Source: Bin87 sp034421995
GTDB taxonomy: Bacteria > Chloroflexota > Dehalococcoidia > Lucifugimonadales > UBA3495
DNA: 64,000 nt
NCBI GenBank assembly: GCA_034421995.1
Contig: DAOUJY010000057.1
Coordinates: forward strand, 8,865-72,864
Reading direction: 5' to 3'
Shown: piece by piece, positions 39,461 to 47,864 of the stretch
Numbering within the stretch: the stretch's first letter is position 1
Layout of the letters: each line of letters starts with the position of its first letter
The notes under the pieces: model-generated
The model's input: the letters and a program-made list of their open reading frames with translations, nothing else
Told to the model about the DNA's origin: nothing
The model's database searches: none
Translations under genes and position numbers: made by a program

Positions 39461-40483
39461 ATGGTTAAAACGCCCATTCGCATCCTCATTACCGATTTCG
39501 TCTGGCCGTCCACCGCGCCGGAGCGGGAGGTCCTGACGGCCGGCCTGGGGGACGATGTTGTGGTGGTGGAGGCGCCGGACGGAACGGAGGAGACACTGGC
39601 GGCGCTGGCCGTGGACTGCGACGGGATCATGACGTGCTTCGCCCAGGTTACGCCGGCGGTGGTGCGGGCGGCGGAGCGATGCCGGGTCATCAGCCGCTAC
39701 GGCGTGGGAGTGGACAACATCGCGGTGGACGTTGCGACGGAGTTGGGGATCCCGGTGACATACGTCCCCGACTACTGCGTGGATGAGGTCAGCGATCACG
39801 TGATGGCGCTGCTGCTGACGTGGAACCGTCAGGTGGGCTTCTATGACGGCGTGGCGAAAGCGGGCGGGTGGGAGGGAACGCCGTCGCCGCATCCGCTGAC
39901 GCGACTCAGGGGTCAGACTATCGGCATCGTAGGTTTCGGACGCATCGGCCGGGCGGTGGCGGAAAAGGCGCGGGCCTTCGGGTTGGCGGCGCTGGCCTAC
40001 GACCCCTACTTGCCGTCGGGCGCCGAACTGCCCGACGGAGTAACCGCCGCGTCGATGGACGACCTGCTGGCCGCGTCCGACTACGTGACGGTTCATACGC
40101 CGCTGAATGACGAGACGCGGGGATTGATTGGTGAGAGCGCGTTCCAGCGGATGAAGCCGTCGGCGTATCTGATCAACTGCGCGCGGGGGCCGATTGTGGA
40201 CGAGCCGGCCCTGTGCGACGCATTGCAGAGCGGGCAGATCGCCGGCGCCGGGCTGGACGTTATGGAAGCGGCGTCGCCGCCGGCGGATCATCCGCTGTTT
40301 GGTATGGGCAACGTGATCGTCACGCCCCACGTGGCCTTTCTGTCGCAGCAGTCGGTGCTGGAGCTGGAAGTGCGAACGGCGCGGGCCACGGTGGACGTGC
40401 TGCGGGGGCGGATGCCGGAGTTCCTGGTCAACCCATCCGTCTTGCCGAATTCCAGGGTAACGTTACGCAGTAGGGGCGAATAA
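39461..40483 (+). CDS. D-isomer-specific 2-hydroxyacid dehydrogenase
   Basis: 340 aa, NAD(P)-dependent. Rossmann loop IGIVGFGRIGRAVAEKARAFG, then YLINCARGPIVDEPALCDALQSG with the catalytic Arg, GLDVMEAASPP (Glu) and VIVTPHVAFLS (His). CGGAGGA precedes the ATG. The gene runs into a GGGGCGAATAATTATTCGCC palindrome, which provides the last residues RGE and the TAA stop. Confidence 0.92.
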   Translation: MVKTPIRILITDFVWPSTAPEREVLTAGLGDDVVVVEAPDGTEETLAALAVDCDGIMTCFAQVTPAVVRAAERCRVISRYGVGVDNIAVDVATELGIPVTYVPDYCVDEVSDHVMALLLTWNRQVGFYDGVAKAGGWEGTPSPHPLTRLRGQTIGIVGFGRIGRAVAEKARAFGLAALAYDPYLPSGAELPDGVTAASMDDLLAASDYVTVHTPLNDETRGLIGESAFQRMKPSAYLINCARGPIVDEPALCDALQSGQIAGAGLDVMEAASPPADHPLFGMGNVIVTPHVAFLSQQSVLELEVRTARATVDVLRGRMPEFLVNPSVLPNSRVTLRSRGE

Positions 40484-40497
40484 TTATTCGCCCCTGC
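40471..40497. repeat. GGGGCGAATAATTATTCGCCCC palindrome ending the dehydrogenase gene
   Basis: Same element as 18576-18606; contains the stop codon of the upstream gene at 40481-40483. Confidence 0.85.
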
Positions 40498-40533
40498 TCC
40501 TTATGCAATCACTGCTGCAAAAGGGAGAATGAT

Positions 40534-41355
40534 TTGACTACAGCAGATTTTACCATCAGTTACTTGGGCACTGGCGGGGGCGGGAGCACTCTGCGCAACC
40601 ACACCGCCATGGTTGTGGAGTGTCCCAGCGGGGATCGGATACTGCTGGACGCGGCCTCGGGGAATACCGTACTGCGCCATGGCGAACAGTTGGGGTTTTC
40701 GCCAACGGACTTTGACCACTGCCTGCTGAGCCACAGCCATGCTGACCACTGCGAGGGACTGCCGCACATCGAGATGCAGCGCAGCCGGCGCAACCCTGCC
40801 GAGCGCCCCATGCTGGTGTATGGTTCTGAGGGCGCACTCGCCGACCTGGGCGGGTTGCTGGCCTATCCGACACGGCGGCTGTCGGTTGACGCAGAGGGCG
40901 CGGTGCGGCGGGGAGACGGGCGACGCAGTTTCGCCTTCCGGCCCGCCGAGCCTGGACAGTGGATACAGATCACGCCAACGGTACGGGCCAAGTGCGCGCC
41001 GGTGGACCACATCGACGGAGCGCAGGCGTGGCGGGTGGAATCGGGCGGACGGGCGATTGTGTTTTCGGGCGACACACGGTGGTGTCCGTCGCTGGCGGAA
41101 CTGGCGGAGGGGGCGACGCTGCTGATCCACGAAGCCATCTGCACGGAGGCGGACCGAAGACGCGCGGACGAGACTGCTCACTCCACCGCCGCGGAGGCCG
41201 GTCGGATCGCACAGATGGCTGGCGTCGGGTCGTTGACACTGACCCACATCGACGACCCCTTCCACGCTGAAACCGAACTGCTGGCGGCAGAGGCCCGCTC
41301 GGTGTACGACGGGCCGGTGGCGGTGGCGTCGGACTGCTGGCAGCAGCTGGTCTAA
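40534..41355 (+). CDS. MBL-fold metal-dependent hydrolase (RNase Z-like)
   Basis: 273 aa, TTG start after AAGGGAGA. N-terminal ISYLGTGGGGSTLRNHTAMVVE and LLSHSHADHCEGLPHIE (HxHxDH zinc site), IVFSGDTRWCPSLAELAEGATLLIHEA (Asp/His ligands) and LTHIDDPF. The layout is that of the arylsulfatase/RNase Z branch. Substrate unknown. Confidence 0.88.
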   Translation: MTTADFTISYLGTGGGGSTLRNHTAMVVECPSGDRILLDAASGNTVLRHGEQLGFSPTDFDHCLLSHSHADHCEGLPHIEMQRSRRNPAERPMLVYGSEGALADLGGLLAYPTRRLSVDAEGAVRRGDGRRSFAFRPAEPGQWIQITPTVRAKCAPVDHIDGAQAWRVESGGRAIVFSGDTRWCPSLAELAEGATLLIHEAICTEADRRRADETAHSTAAEAGRIAQMAGVGSLTLTHIDDPFHAETELLAAEARSVYDGPVAVASDCWQQLV

Positions 41356-41378
41356 GGGCGTGGCGGCCTTGAGATTGC

Positions 41379-41852
41379 CTACGCTTGGGTATCAGGTCCT
41401 TCCGGAGGAAGTATGTCGTCCGGGTTGAGCCCCAGTTCCACCAGCCGGGCTCGTACCGCAGCGCGTTCTTCGGCGCGGCCGGCGGCGATGCCCTCCTCTC
41501 GACCCTCCTCTCGACCTTCCTCTCGGCCCTCCTCTCGACCTTCCTCTCGGCCTTCCTCTCGCGCTTCCGCCTTTAACTCTTCATTCTTGCGCCTCCACTC
41601 ACGGTAACGGTCAACGCCTTCAAAAATCGATACCATGATCCGGTTTCCTCCCAGAATCAGCAGGATGATTACGATGAGCAACCCTTCGCCGATGCCGCCC
41701 AACTCGGTGAGAAATTCAGCAGCGGCCTGCGTCGGACGCTGCAATAAAGAACCGTCCGGCAACAGCCTTTTGGCCAGCGTTATGGCGAGCGCTACACCCC
41801 CTGCTACGTAAAGCGCGGTCGTTACCCACCGCTCCAACCGCCGCAAATCCAT
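41379..41852 (-). CDS. Membrane protein with EEGR repeat tail, 157 aa
   Basis: Two membrane helices (TTALYVAGGVALAITLA and GLLIVIILLILGGNRIMVSIF) followed by a coiled coil with EGRE repeated five or more times, encoded by a 12-bp tandem array (about 41480-41565), and the tail LVELGLNPDDILPPEG. ATG at 41852 fixes the protein; the long upstream frame crosses the start of nhaA. Similar tail to the protein at 19810. Confidence 0.65.
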   Translation of the reverse strand: MDLRRLERWVTTALYVAGGVALAITLAKRLLPDGSLLQRPTQAAAEFLTELGGIGEGLLIVIILLILGGNRIMVSIFEGVDRYREWRRKNEELKAEAREEGREEGREEGREEGREEGREEGIAAGRAEERAAVRARLVELGLNPDDILPPEGPDTQA

Positions 41853-41964
41853 AGCGTCATTGTAGCATTCCAGGTGTGGGGACCGTAAAACCGCCCGGCG
41901 GCGGTAGGTGGTAAAATTGCCGACGCGAAAAGCGCTGCTACTATAACAAGCACGTACCCAACTC

Positions 41965-43323
41965 ATGCACGCCCAGCCGGCCGAACACGTAAACCCCCTG
42001 ATGCGGGCCATCGACCTCCTGCAGGAGTTCTCGATCCCGCTGATTTTGGGTGTAATCCTGGGTCTGGTAGCCGCCAACGTCGGTCAGCACTGGTACGAAG
42101 GGCTGGTGCATTTCCGTCCCTTTGGTGACGGCGCCTACGTCTTCGGGCACAAGCTGGACTTGCACTTCATCATCAACGGGATGTTCATGTGCCTGTTCTT
42201 CGGCATCGCCGCCAAGGAGATTGCGGAGTCGACGCTGCCGGGCGGCGTTTTGAATCCGCTGCGGCGCGCCATCAATCCCCTGATCGGCACGCTGGGCGGC
42301 GTGTTCGGCCCGGCCGGCCTGTACCTGCTGCTGGCTTGGGTTATCTACGGCGGGACGGCCGATTTCGGCGCGGTGGCCAACGGCTGGGCGATACCGACGG
42401 CCACCGACATCGCGCTGGCCTGGCTGGTGGCGCGGGTGGTGTTCGGCCCGCTGCATCCGGCGGTGAACTTCCTGCTGCTGCTGGCCGTGGTGGACGACGC
42501 CATCGGGCTGGTCATCATCGCCGTTTTCTATCCCGATCCGAATCATCCGGTGGAACCGATCTGGCTGCTGCTGGTGGTCGGAGGCATGGCGGCGGCCTAT
42601 GCGCTGCGGCGGCTCCGCGTCCGCTGGTGGCCGGCGTACATCCTGGTGGGCGGCGCGCTTTCCTGGAGCGGAATGGCGAAAGCGGGAGTGGAGCCGGCGC
42701 TGGCCTTGGCGCCCATCGTGCCGTTCCTGCCCCATTCGAGCCACCACGCCGACCCGCACACTCAGGAAATGAGCTCGCACGAGACCCATGCCCACGAAGT
42801 TGGGGGGGCGCCGCATCCCCACGCCACCACGGTTGTCGAGCATTCCACACACAGCGTGCTGGAACAGTTCGAGCACCAGCTGAAGCTGTTTGTTGACTTC
42901 GGGCTGTTCTTCTTCGCCTTTGCCAACGCGGGGGTGGCGTTCTCCAACATCGGCTGGGTTACGTTCATGGTGCTGCTGTCGCTGATTGTGGGCAAAGGCG
43001 TGGGCGTTACGCTGTTTTCCTGGGTTGCGGAGCGGTTGGGATTCCCGTTGCCGGAGGGTATGTCGCTGCGGCATCTACCGGTGATCGGGATAATCGCGGG
43101 CCTGGGTCTGACCGTGGCGCTGTTCGTGGCGGGCAAGGCATTTCCGGATGGGTCGGCATTCGAGGATCCAGGCAAAATGGGAGCGGTGTTCAGCATCGGC
43201 GCGGCCCTGGTGGCGTACCTCTTGGGCAAGATCCTGCACGTCCGGCAAGAAGGCTTGAATCCAAAGTTTGAGCTCCCGTGGAGCCGTCGCCACCACAACA
43301 TTACGAGCAGTACGGACGACTAA
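41965..43323 (+). CDS. nhaA: Na+/H+ antiporter NhaA with a His-rich loop
   Basis: 452-aa antiporter. TATDIALAWLVAR and LLAVVDDAIGLVIIAVFY carry the ion-binding Asp pair, and FFFAFANAGVAFSN is a conserved late helix. An insertion of roughly 45 residues between the two halves is very rich in histidine (HHADPH, HETHAHE, HPHATT, EHSTHS), unusual for the family, and could bind metal or sense pH. Reads divergently from the membrane protein at 41852. Confidence 0.92.
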   Translation: MHAQPAEHVNPLMRAIDLLQEFSIPLILGVILGLVAANVGQHWYEGLVHFRPFGDGAYVFGHKLDLHFIINGMFMCLFFGIAAKEIAESTLPGGVLNPLRRAINPLIGTLGGVFGPAGLYLLLAWVIYGGTADFGAVANGWAIPTATDIALAWLVARVVFGPLHPAVNFLLLLAVVDDAIGLVIIAVFYPDPNHPVEPIWLLLVVGGMAAAYALRRLRVRWWPAYILVGGALSWSGMAKAGVEPALALAPIVPFLPHSSHHADPHTQEMSSHETHAHEVGGAPHPHATTVVEHSTHSVLEQFEHQLKLFVDFGLFFFAFANAGVAFSNIGWVTFMVLLSLIVGKGVGVTLFSWVAERLGFPLPEGMSLRHLPVIGIIAGLGLTVALFVAGKAFPDGSAFEDPGKMGAVFSIGAALVAYLLGKILHVRQEGLNPKFELPWSRRHHNITSSTDD

Positions 43324-43350
43324 TCGCGACCGGATAAGGAGAACACTGGC

Positions 43351-43644
43351 ATGGCATTGATTGGCGTACTGACGCACCACTGGGCCAAAGCGGACAAGGT
43401 GGAGGAAGCGAAGGCGCTGCTGGACCGCAACGGCGAAGCGCAGAGTCGCGCGCCCGGCTTCGGCGCGCGTCAGACCTTCATCTCGCTGTCCGACCCGACG
43501 AAGATTTCCACGCTGGTGACGTGGGACAGCAACGAAATCTACGACGCCTGGCGGGCCAGCCCCGAGCGGGCGGTGGCAATGGCGGGTGCCGAGGAGCTGT
43601 GGTCGCAGCCGCCGGAGTCCGAGCGGTTCGAGATGCAGGACTGA
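43351..43644 (+). CDS. ABM-type dimeric alpha/beta-barrel protein, 97 aa
   Basis: IGVLTHHWAKADKVEEAKALLDRNGEAQSRAPGFGARQTFISLSDP is the beta-alpha-beta pattern of the antibiotic-biosynthesis-monooxygenase-like family. GGAGAA before the ATG. Function open; often a small oxygenase or heme-degrading enzyme. Confidence 0.7.
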   Translation: MALIGVLTHHWAKADKVEEAKALLDRNGEAQSRAPGFGARQTFISLSDPTKISTLVTWDSNEIYDAWRASPERAVAMAGAEELWSQPPESERFEMQD

Positions 43645-43659
43645 CGGTAGGGGAGCGTC

Positions 43660-43742
43660 AGAAGCAGGATTTACCGGATTTGAAGGATTTTCAGGATGAG
43701 ACTCCCCATCCGGTAAATCCTTGAAATCCCGACAATCCTGCT
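43660..43742. repeat. AGCAGGATTTACCGGATTTG inverted repeat
   Basis: AGCAGGATTTACCGGATTTG...GGATTTTCAGGATG and CATCCGGTAAATCC..GACAATCCTGCTT form a long imperfect hairpin between convergent genes; possibly serves as a bidirectional terminator. Confidence 0.75.
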
Positions 43743-44729
43743 TCAGACAACCGTGAGCAGCGCCGCCAGATCCACGCGGCCTTCCAGCAAGTCGGCCATT
43801 CGCTCCGCCTTGTGCGGCTGGTGAGGCACGGCGACGTCCAGCAAACCTCCCACGGCGTCGGCGGTGGCTGCCGTGCCCTGGTCCACCAGCAGCACCGGGA
43901 CCTCACGCTTGCGGGCCTCCACGCGGATGTATTCGGTGGGTCGGGACCCGCCGGTTAGGACGAGGCAGCGAGTGTCCTGCATGAGCGACGCCATCTGGAT
44001 GTCGGGACGTTCGGCGCGGGTGATCACGGCCTGGTGGGAGTAGCGACCGAAGTAACCGGCGCCGGAATCCATGATGTTGCCGCCGATGAGAAAACGGTCA
44101 ACCCACTCATCGGCATCGGCGGGTTCCAGTTCCCAGCGCCCGTCCAGTTCCTGCGCCAACTGGGTCATGGTGAGGGACAGCATGGGTCGGTCTTCGGGCA
44201 GGGCCGCGATCACCGGGACGCCGGCAGCAGCGACCTCGGCGAGGATGTCGCTCACCTGTTGCGTCCGGTAGCGGGGCGCCTGGTTGACGATGACACCAGC
44301 CAGGCGGTCGCCCAGGGTGGCCACGCTGCTGGAGATTGAGACTGCCGAAAGGCTCGCATCGTACCCAAAAACGGCGACGACCCGGGCGGGCAGTCGTTCG
44401 GCCAGGCCCTGCGTCACCGGCGACGCGATGCCCTGACCACCGGAAGAGGTCGGGACCTCCGCAACGATGTGTTCGCTGATGCCAGTAAGGGAGCGCACCG
44501 CGCTGGCGGCCGCATCGATGCCGGCGTCATCCTCTGTGGAAGTGACCGACACACCGCCGCGAAAGTTCCCCGCGAAATAAACACTGTCGGGGTCGGTACG
44601 CCCAGCCGGCGACAGGGGTTTGCAAGCGGAGACGGAAGCGCCAGCGCGTGCGATGAGGGTCGCCAAGCCCGCCGCAATGGAGGTCTTGCCGGCGCCGGGC
44701 CATTGGGATGCTACGAGGAGGATGGCCAT
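43743..44729 (-). CDS. P-loop / DRTGG domain protein (phosphotransacetylase N-domain-like)
   Basis: 328 aa. The N-terminal dethiobiotin-synthetase-type P-loop is LLVASQWPGAGKTSIAAGLATLIA, with acceptor ACKPLSP. The C-terminal DRTGG part: GGNIMDSGAGYFGRYSHQAVITRAERPDIQMASLMQDTRCLVLTGG. Such proteins are often encoded near phosphotransacetylase or CBS proteins and may sense nucleotides. Role here unknown. Confidence 0.82.
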   Translation of the reverse strand: MAILLVASQWPGAGKTSIAAGLATLIARAGASVSACKPLSPAGRTDPDSVYFAGNFRGGVSVTSTEDDAGIDAAASAVRSLTGISEHIVAEVPTSSGGQGIASPVTQGLAERLPARVVAVFGYDASLSAVSISSSVATLGDRLAGVIVNQAPRYRTQQVSDILAEVAAAGVPVIAALPEDRPMLSLTMTQLAQELDGRWELEPADADEWVDRFLIGGNIMDSGAGYFGRYSHQAVITRAERPDIQMASLMQDTRCLVLTGGSRPTEYIRVEARKREVPVLLVDQGTAATADAVGGLLDVAVPHQPHKAERMADLLEGRVDLAALLTVV

Positions 44730-44758
44730 AGGTTGCGAAGAGAAACGTGGGCGGGAGC

Positions 44759-45460
44759 CTAGTAATCGTCCACCCGGTTCTCAATAAACGTCGGGTCGAA
44801 GCCAGGCGGGAAGTTGGTGGTGTCGTCCCACTTGCCCATGGTCATGTCGCAGCGGTGCAGGCTGGCCTTGTCGAAGTTGGCTCCCCTCATATCGGTCATG
44901 ATCCACATGGAGTCGCGGATCTTGGCGTTGGTGAAATCAGCGCCCTGCATAATGGCGCGGCTGATGTCGGCGCCGTTCAGATTGGCACCCTGCCAGTTGG
45001 AGGCGGTCAGGTTGGCGGAACGGAGGTCAACCTCAATGGCGGTGGTCTGGCTGGCGTCCGCGCCGGTGAGGTCGGCGCTGAGGAAGGAGGCGCGGTTGAG
45101 GCGGGACCATTGCAGGATAGCCTCCTGCATATTGGACTGCTTGAGGTCAGCCCAAAAGAGGTTGACGTTGCGCAGAATGGTGGTGGCCAGCTGCGCCGAG
45201 GCGAGGGTCGCCCCGTACATATCGGCTCCGGTGAAGTCGGCGGAGCGCAGATCGGCGCGGGCGAAGTTGGCCTTGGTCAGCCTGGCGTCGGACAACACCG
45301 CGCCGCGCAGGTCGGAACCGCGCATGTCGATGCCGGCCAGATCCAGCCCCTTCAGGTCAGCGATGCGCAGGTCCAGTTGGGTATCCGGGTTCTCAGCGCG
45401 CCAGGCATCCAGGGCGGCCTTGCCGTCCCGGACGATGGCGACGTGTTCGGGATTAGCCAT
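44759..45460 (-). CDS. Pentapeptide repeat protein
   Basis: 233 aa with a right-handed quadrilateral helix built of A(D/N)LXX units: LRIADLKGLDLAGIDMRGSDLRGAVLSDARLTKANFARADLRSADFTGADMYG and so on to ADISRAIMQGADFTNAKIRDS. No enzymatic domain. Starts directly after the SelW-like gene on the same strand. Confidence 0.9.
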   Translation of the reverse strand: MANPEHVAIVRDGKAALDAWRAENPDTQLDLRIADLKGLDLAGIDMRGSDLRGAVLSDARLTKANFARADLRSADFTGADMYGATLASAQLATTILRNVNLFWADLKQSNMQEAILQWSRLNRASFLSADLTGADASQTTAIEVDLRSANLTASNWQGANLNGADISRAIMQGADFTNAKIRDSMWIMTDMRGANFDKASLHRCDMTMGKWDDTTNFPPGFDPTFIENRVDDY

Positions 45461-45775
45461 CTAACTGCTGCCTGCCGCCATCATCTCGTCTTCCACGTCG
45501 AAGACCCGTTCCGCAATGACCATTTTCAGTTCGTTGACCTTCTGGTAGCTGGGATATTCGGCCTCTTCCTCAAAGCGGTCGAAAATCTTTGCGCCGTCCA
45601 GGTAAATCTCGAAGCGGCCCCGGTCGGAGGGGGTCAGTTTGACCGCTACGTCTCCCACGTTTTGGGAGCGCCAGAACTCTATCGCCAGCCACGTGGCGAG
45701 GCCGTGGTAGCCTCAAGGCACGCAATAGACGATATCGACTTCGACTTTGCCGAACTCTGACCTTGTCATAGTCAT
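45461..45775 (-). CDS. SelW-like (Rdx family) selenoprotein with in-frame TGA
   Basis: 104 aa if TGA at 45715-45713 is read as selenocysteine. The redox motif is KVEVDIVYCVPUGYHGLATW: CxxU, exactly where other Rdx proteins have CxxC. The rest (VKLTPSDRGRFEIYLDGAKIFDRFEE) is also typical. ATG 45775 has AGGAG upstream. A reader that stops at TGA sees only the part from GTG 45658, which lacks the active site. Thioredoxin-like redox role. The selA/selB/selC genes are not in this window. Confidence 0.85.
45682..45699 (-). promoter_or_regulatory. Candidate bacterial SECIS hairpin
   Basis: Minus strand: TCGCCA, loop CGTGGC, TGGCGA: six perfect pairs, six-base loop with G as second base. It begins 13 bases after the TGA, so the loop is 19 bases downstream, inside the range known for bSECIS elements. 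Confidence 0.7.
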
Positions 45776-45844
45776 TCGGGTTGATTCTCCTATTCGGTCG
45801 TTTAGCAGGGGGATGCGCTTTGGCGGCAAGAGACGGCCCCTGGC

Positions 45845-46204
45845 TCACAGATTTTCCAGCATACGGATGAAGTTAGCAATTTCCCCTTTGCCCAGGCGGA
45901 TTTCGTCACCACTAGGCGGCCAACCGTAGAACCGTGAATGGAACGAGTTTGCCATCCCATAGTACGAGTACAGGATCGGAGGAGCTCCCTCGTCGTCAAT
46001 CAAGCGCATCACGGTATCCGCCAAGGCGTTGTGCGATCCATGAAACCAACCTCTACGCTCGGCGACGGCTTTGATGGCATGGGCGGCTGCACCCCACAGC
46101 TTGTTGCTGGCCTCCTCCAACTCGCCGCGCTCAACCTCATCGTCCACCAGATCGAGGAAATGCCAGCTCCGTTCTGCGTGGTAATCGACAACCGTGGTCA
46201 TCAT
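45845..46204 (-). CDS. HEPN/PaREP1-like small protein, 119 aa
   Basis: VDDEVERGELEEASNKLWGAAAHAIKAVAERRGW is a HEPN/PaREP1-like helical hairpin; the C-terminal half (AFHSRFYGWPPSGDEI) is less typical. No nucleotidyltransferase partner lies adjacent. Function unknown. Confidence 0.6.
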   Translation of the reverse strand: MMTTVVDYHAERSWHFLDLVDDEVERGELEEASNKLWGAAAHAIKAVAERRGWFHGSHNALADTVMRLIDDEGAPPILYSYYGMANSFHSRFYGWPPSGDEIRLGKGEIANFIRMLENL

Positions 46205-46251
46205 GCACTCTCGCGTTTCACAGGATGACTTCAGCAGGTTAGAACCGACGC

Positions 46252-46671
46252 TTACACGCGGGCGCTGGCCTGGCCGACGGCGGTTTTGTCGCCGTTCTGG
46301 TTTTCGCAGTACACGTCAACGGTTACCAGCGTGGTGCCGTCGTCCTGGGGTTCGCGGCTGTTGACCTGGCCGTGGACGGTTACGGTGTCGCCGTGCTTGA
46401 CCGGACGCAGGAACTTGAGGTTGACGTTGCCGGAGCGGTGGAAATCGTCGGCGCCGATGAACTTGCGCATGGCCTCGGTGCAGAAGGCGATGCTCATGCG
46501 CCCCGACGCGATGGCGTAGGTGGTGCCCAGGCGCTTGGAGGCCAGCTCCGGGTCGTTGTGGATGTTGGCCCGGTTCAGGATGCCGCAAGCCTCGAACTGG
46601 TTGATGACGTCCTGGGTGATGTGCTTGCTGATGACGGGCAGCGTTTCGCTGTCTAGCCTTGGGGATGCCAT
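46252..46671 (-). CDS. MaoC-like dehydratase domain protein (second subunit)
   Basis: 139 aa hot-dog fold protein. ATYAIASGRMSIAFCTEAMRKF and LKFLRPVKHGDTVTVHGQV match MaoC/hydratase-type proteins. ATG at 46671 overlaps the upstream gene's end by 19 bases in another frame, so the two are coupled; they probably form a heterodimer. Acts on an enoyl- or hydroxyacyl-CoA (inference). Confidence 0.82.
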   Translation of the reverse strand: MASPRLDSETLPVISKHITQDVINQFEACGILNRANIHNDPELASKRLGTTYAIASGRMSIAFCTEAMRKFIGADDFHRSGNVNLKFLRPVKHGDTVTVHGQVNSREPQDDGTTLVTVDVYCENQNGDKTAVGQASARV

Positions 46672-47078
46672 TTCTTGCCCAACTCCTCGGGTTTCTTGAT
46701 CTGGTAGGTGCGCATTTTTTCGATAATCCGCCCATCCTCGTCGGTGGCGGTGGCCTCGATGACCAGGTAGGGCTTCTCGCGCCGGACGTACTTGTCGTGG
46801 ATCCGGCCGGTGACGCGGATTTTCTTGCCGGGAACGGGCGGGTTGAACAGGTCGATCTCGTTGCCGGCGTTGATGCTGCCGGTCTGGTCGTCGTAGGCCA
46901 GGGCCAGGGAGGTGGCGTCGTGCTTCACGGCGATGGTGGGAAACACGGCGTCGGGATCGTCCACGGCGCGGCGGTAGAGGTCCACCATTTCCTGGGTGAG
47001 CAGGTACTCGTAGGAGCCCAGCTCCTCGCCAATCTGGACCTCGTCGTAATCGAAGAGGGGAAGTTCCTGTTCTGCCAT
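46653..47078 (-). CDS. MaoC N-terminal-type dehydratase domain protein (first subunit)
   Basis: 141 aa. FDYDEVQIGEELGSYEYLLTQEMVDLYRRAVDDPDAVFPTIAVKHDATSLALAY is the FAS1-like/MaoC_N pattern with a hot-dog fold; PVPGKKIRVTGRIHDKYVRREKPYLVIEATATDEDG follows. Paired with the gene at 46671. Together they would hydrate acyl-CoA intermediates alongside the DUF35/thiolase genes downstream on the other strand. Confidence 0.82.
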   Translation of the reverse strand: MAEQELPLFDYDEVQIGEELGSYEYLLTQEMVDLYRRAVDDPDAVFPTIAVKHDATSLALAYDDQTGSINAGNEIDLFNPPVPGKKIRVTGRIHDKYVRREKPYLVIEATATDEDGRIIEKMRTYQIKKPEELGKKWHPQG

Positions 47079-47174
47079 AATGGGACACTCCCAGTATCGG
47101 TTGCGTGAGTGGCACTAACGATACCGCAGCAGTGGTCAGGCGTCAATTGGGGCTGATTCCCCGGCACCGCAAAA

Positions 47175-47203
47175 TTGACCCTATCCGTATGGGTTACTAT
47201 AAT
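47175..47203 (+). promoter_or_regulatory. Strong sigma70-type promoter
   Basis: TTGACC, 17 bases, TATAAT, 86 bases before the ATG at 47290. Drives the TPP-enzyme operon. Confidence 0.8.
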
Positions 47204-47289
47204 CGGCAGAGCCAAAGCAGTGGCGGGTCTTTGCCCTGGCAGCGGAAACCGTGCCTGCTGGGTTCACTGAGTACACAAGGAGGATTTTC

Positions 47290-47808
47290 ATGGTTCAACA
47301 GCAGGCAGCGGTGCTGAGCCCGGAAGCTCTGGTAGAGGAGTTCCAGAAGAACGGCGTCACCCATGTGGTGACCATTCCTGACAGCGAGACCAACTACCTA
47401 TACGAGTTGATGAAGGAAGAGCCCTGGCTGGACATCGTCCCCACCTCGAGGGAAGGCGAGACTTTCGGCATCGCCCTGGGGTTGCTGGTCGCCGGCAAGA
47501 ACCCGGTGGTCCTGATTCAGAACACGGGCATGATGGAATCGGGCGATTCCATCCGGGGCATGGTCCTGGACGCCGGGTTCCCGCTGGTAATGGTGGTGGG
47601 CTATCGTGGCTGGAACCGCCACGGCGTGATAACCGACTCGGCAGCCACCTATACCGAGCCGTTCCTGAACGCTTTTCGCATCAACTACTACCTGGTGGAG
47701 CAAGACGCCGACAGTCCGCGCATCTCCATTGCCTTCGAGGAAGCCCGGGCCACCAAGCGGCCGGTTGCCATCCTCGTGGGCGACGAATACCACGGGTTCA
47801 ACCGCTAG
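47290..47808 (+). CDS. Sulfopyruvate/phosphonopyruvate decarboxylase-like, alpha (PYR) subunit
   Basis: 172 aa TPP enzyme subunit. VVTIPDSETNYLYELMKEEPWLDIVPTSREGETFGIALGLLVAGKNPVVLIQNTG: the Glu of REGE is the catalytic one. AAGGAGG precedes ATG 47290. The beta subunit follows after a REP repeat. Such split enzymes (ComD/ComE-like) decarboxylate 2-oxoacids; the actual substrate is unknown. Confidence 0.85.
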   Translation: MVQQQAAVLSPEALVEEFQKNGVTHVVTIPDSETNYLYELMKEEPWLDIVPTSREGETFGIALGLLVAGKNPVVLIQNTGMMESGDSIRGMVLDAGFPLVMVVGYRGWNRHGVITDSAATYTEPFLNAFRINYYLVEQDADSPRISIAFEEARATKRPVAILVGDEYHGFNR

Positions 47809-47809
47809 C

Positions 47810-47838
47810 CTGGATTCCGGCTTTCGCCGGAATGACGA
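47810..47838. repeat. REP palindrome between alpha and beta TPP genes
   Basis: TGGATTCCGGCTTTCGCCGG then AATGACG; could modulate the ratio of the two subunits at the RNA level. Confidence 0.85.
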
Positions 47839-47864
47839 GAGAGCCATGCAATGGAGGCAAAACA

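Noticed and set aside
45461..45658. A complete 65-aa protein starting at GTG 45658
   Set aside because: It would lack the CxxC/U active site; the homologous N-terminus lies upstream through the TGA.
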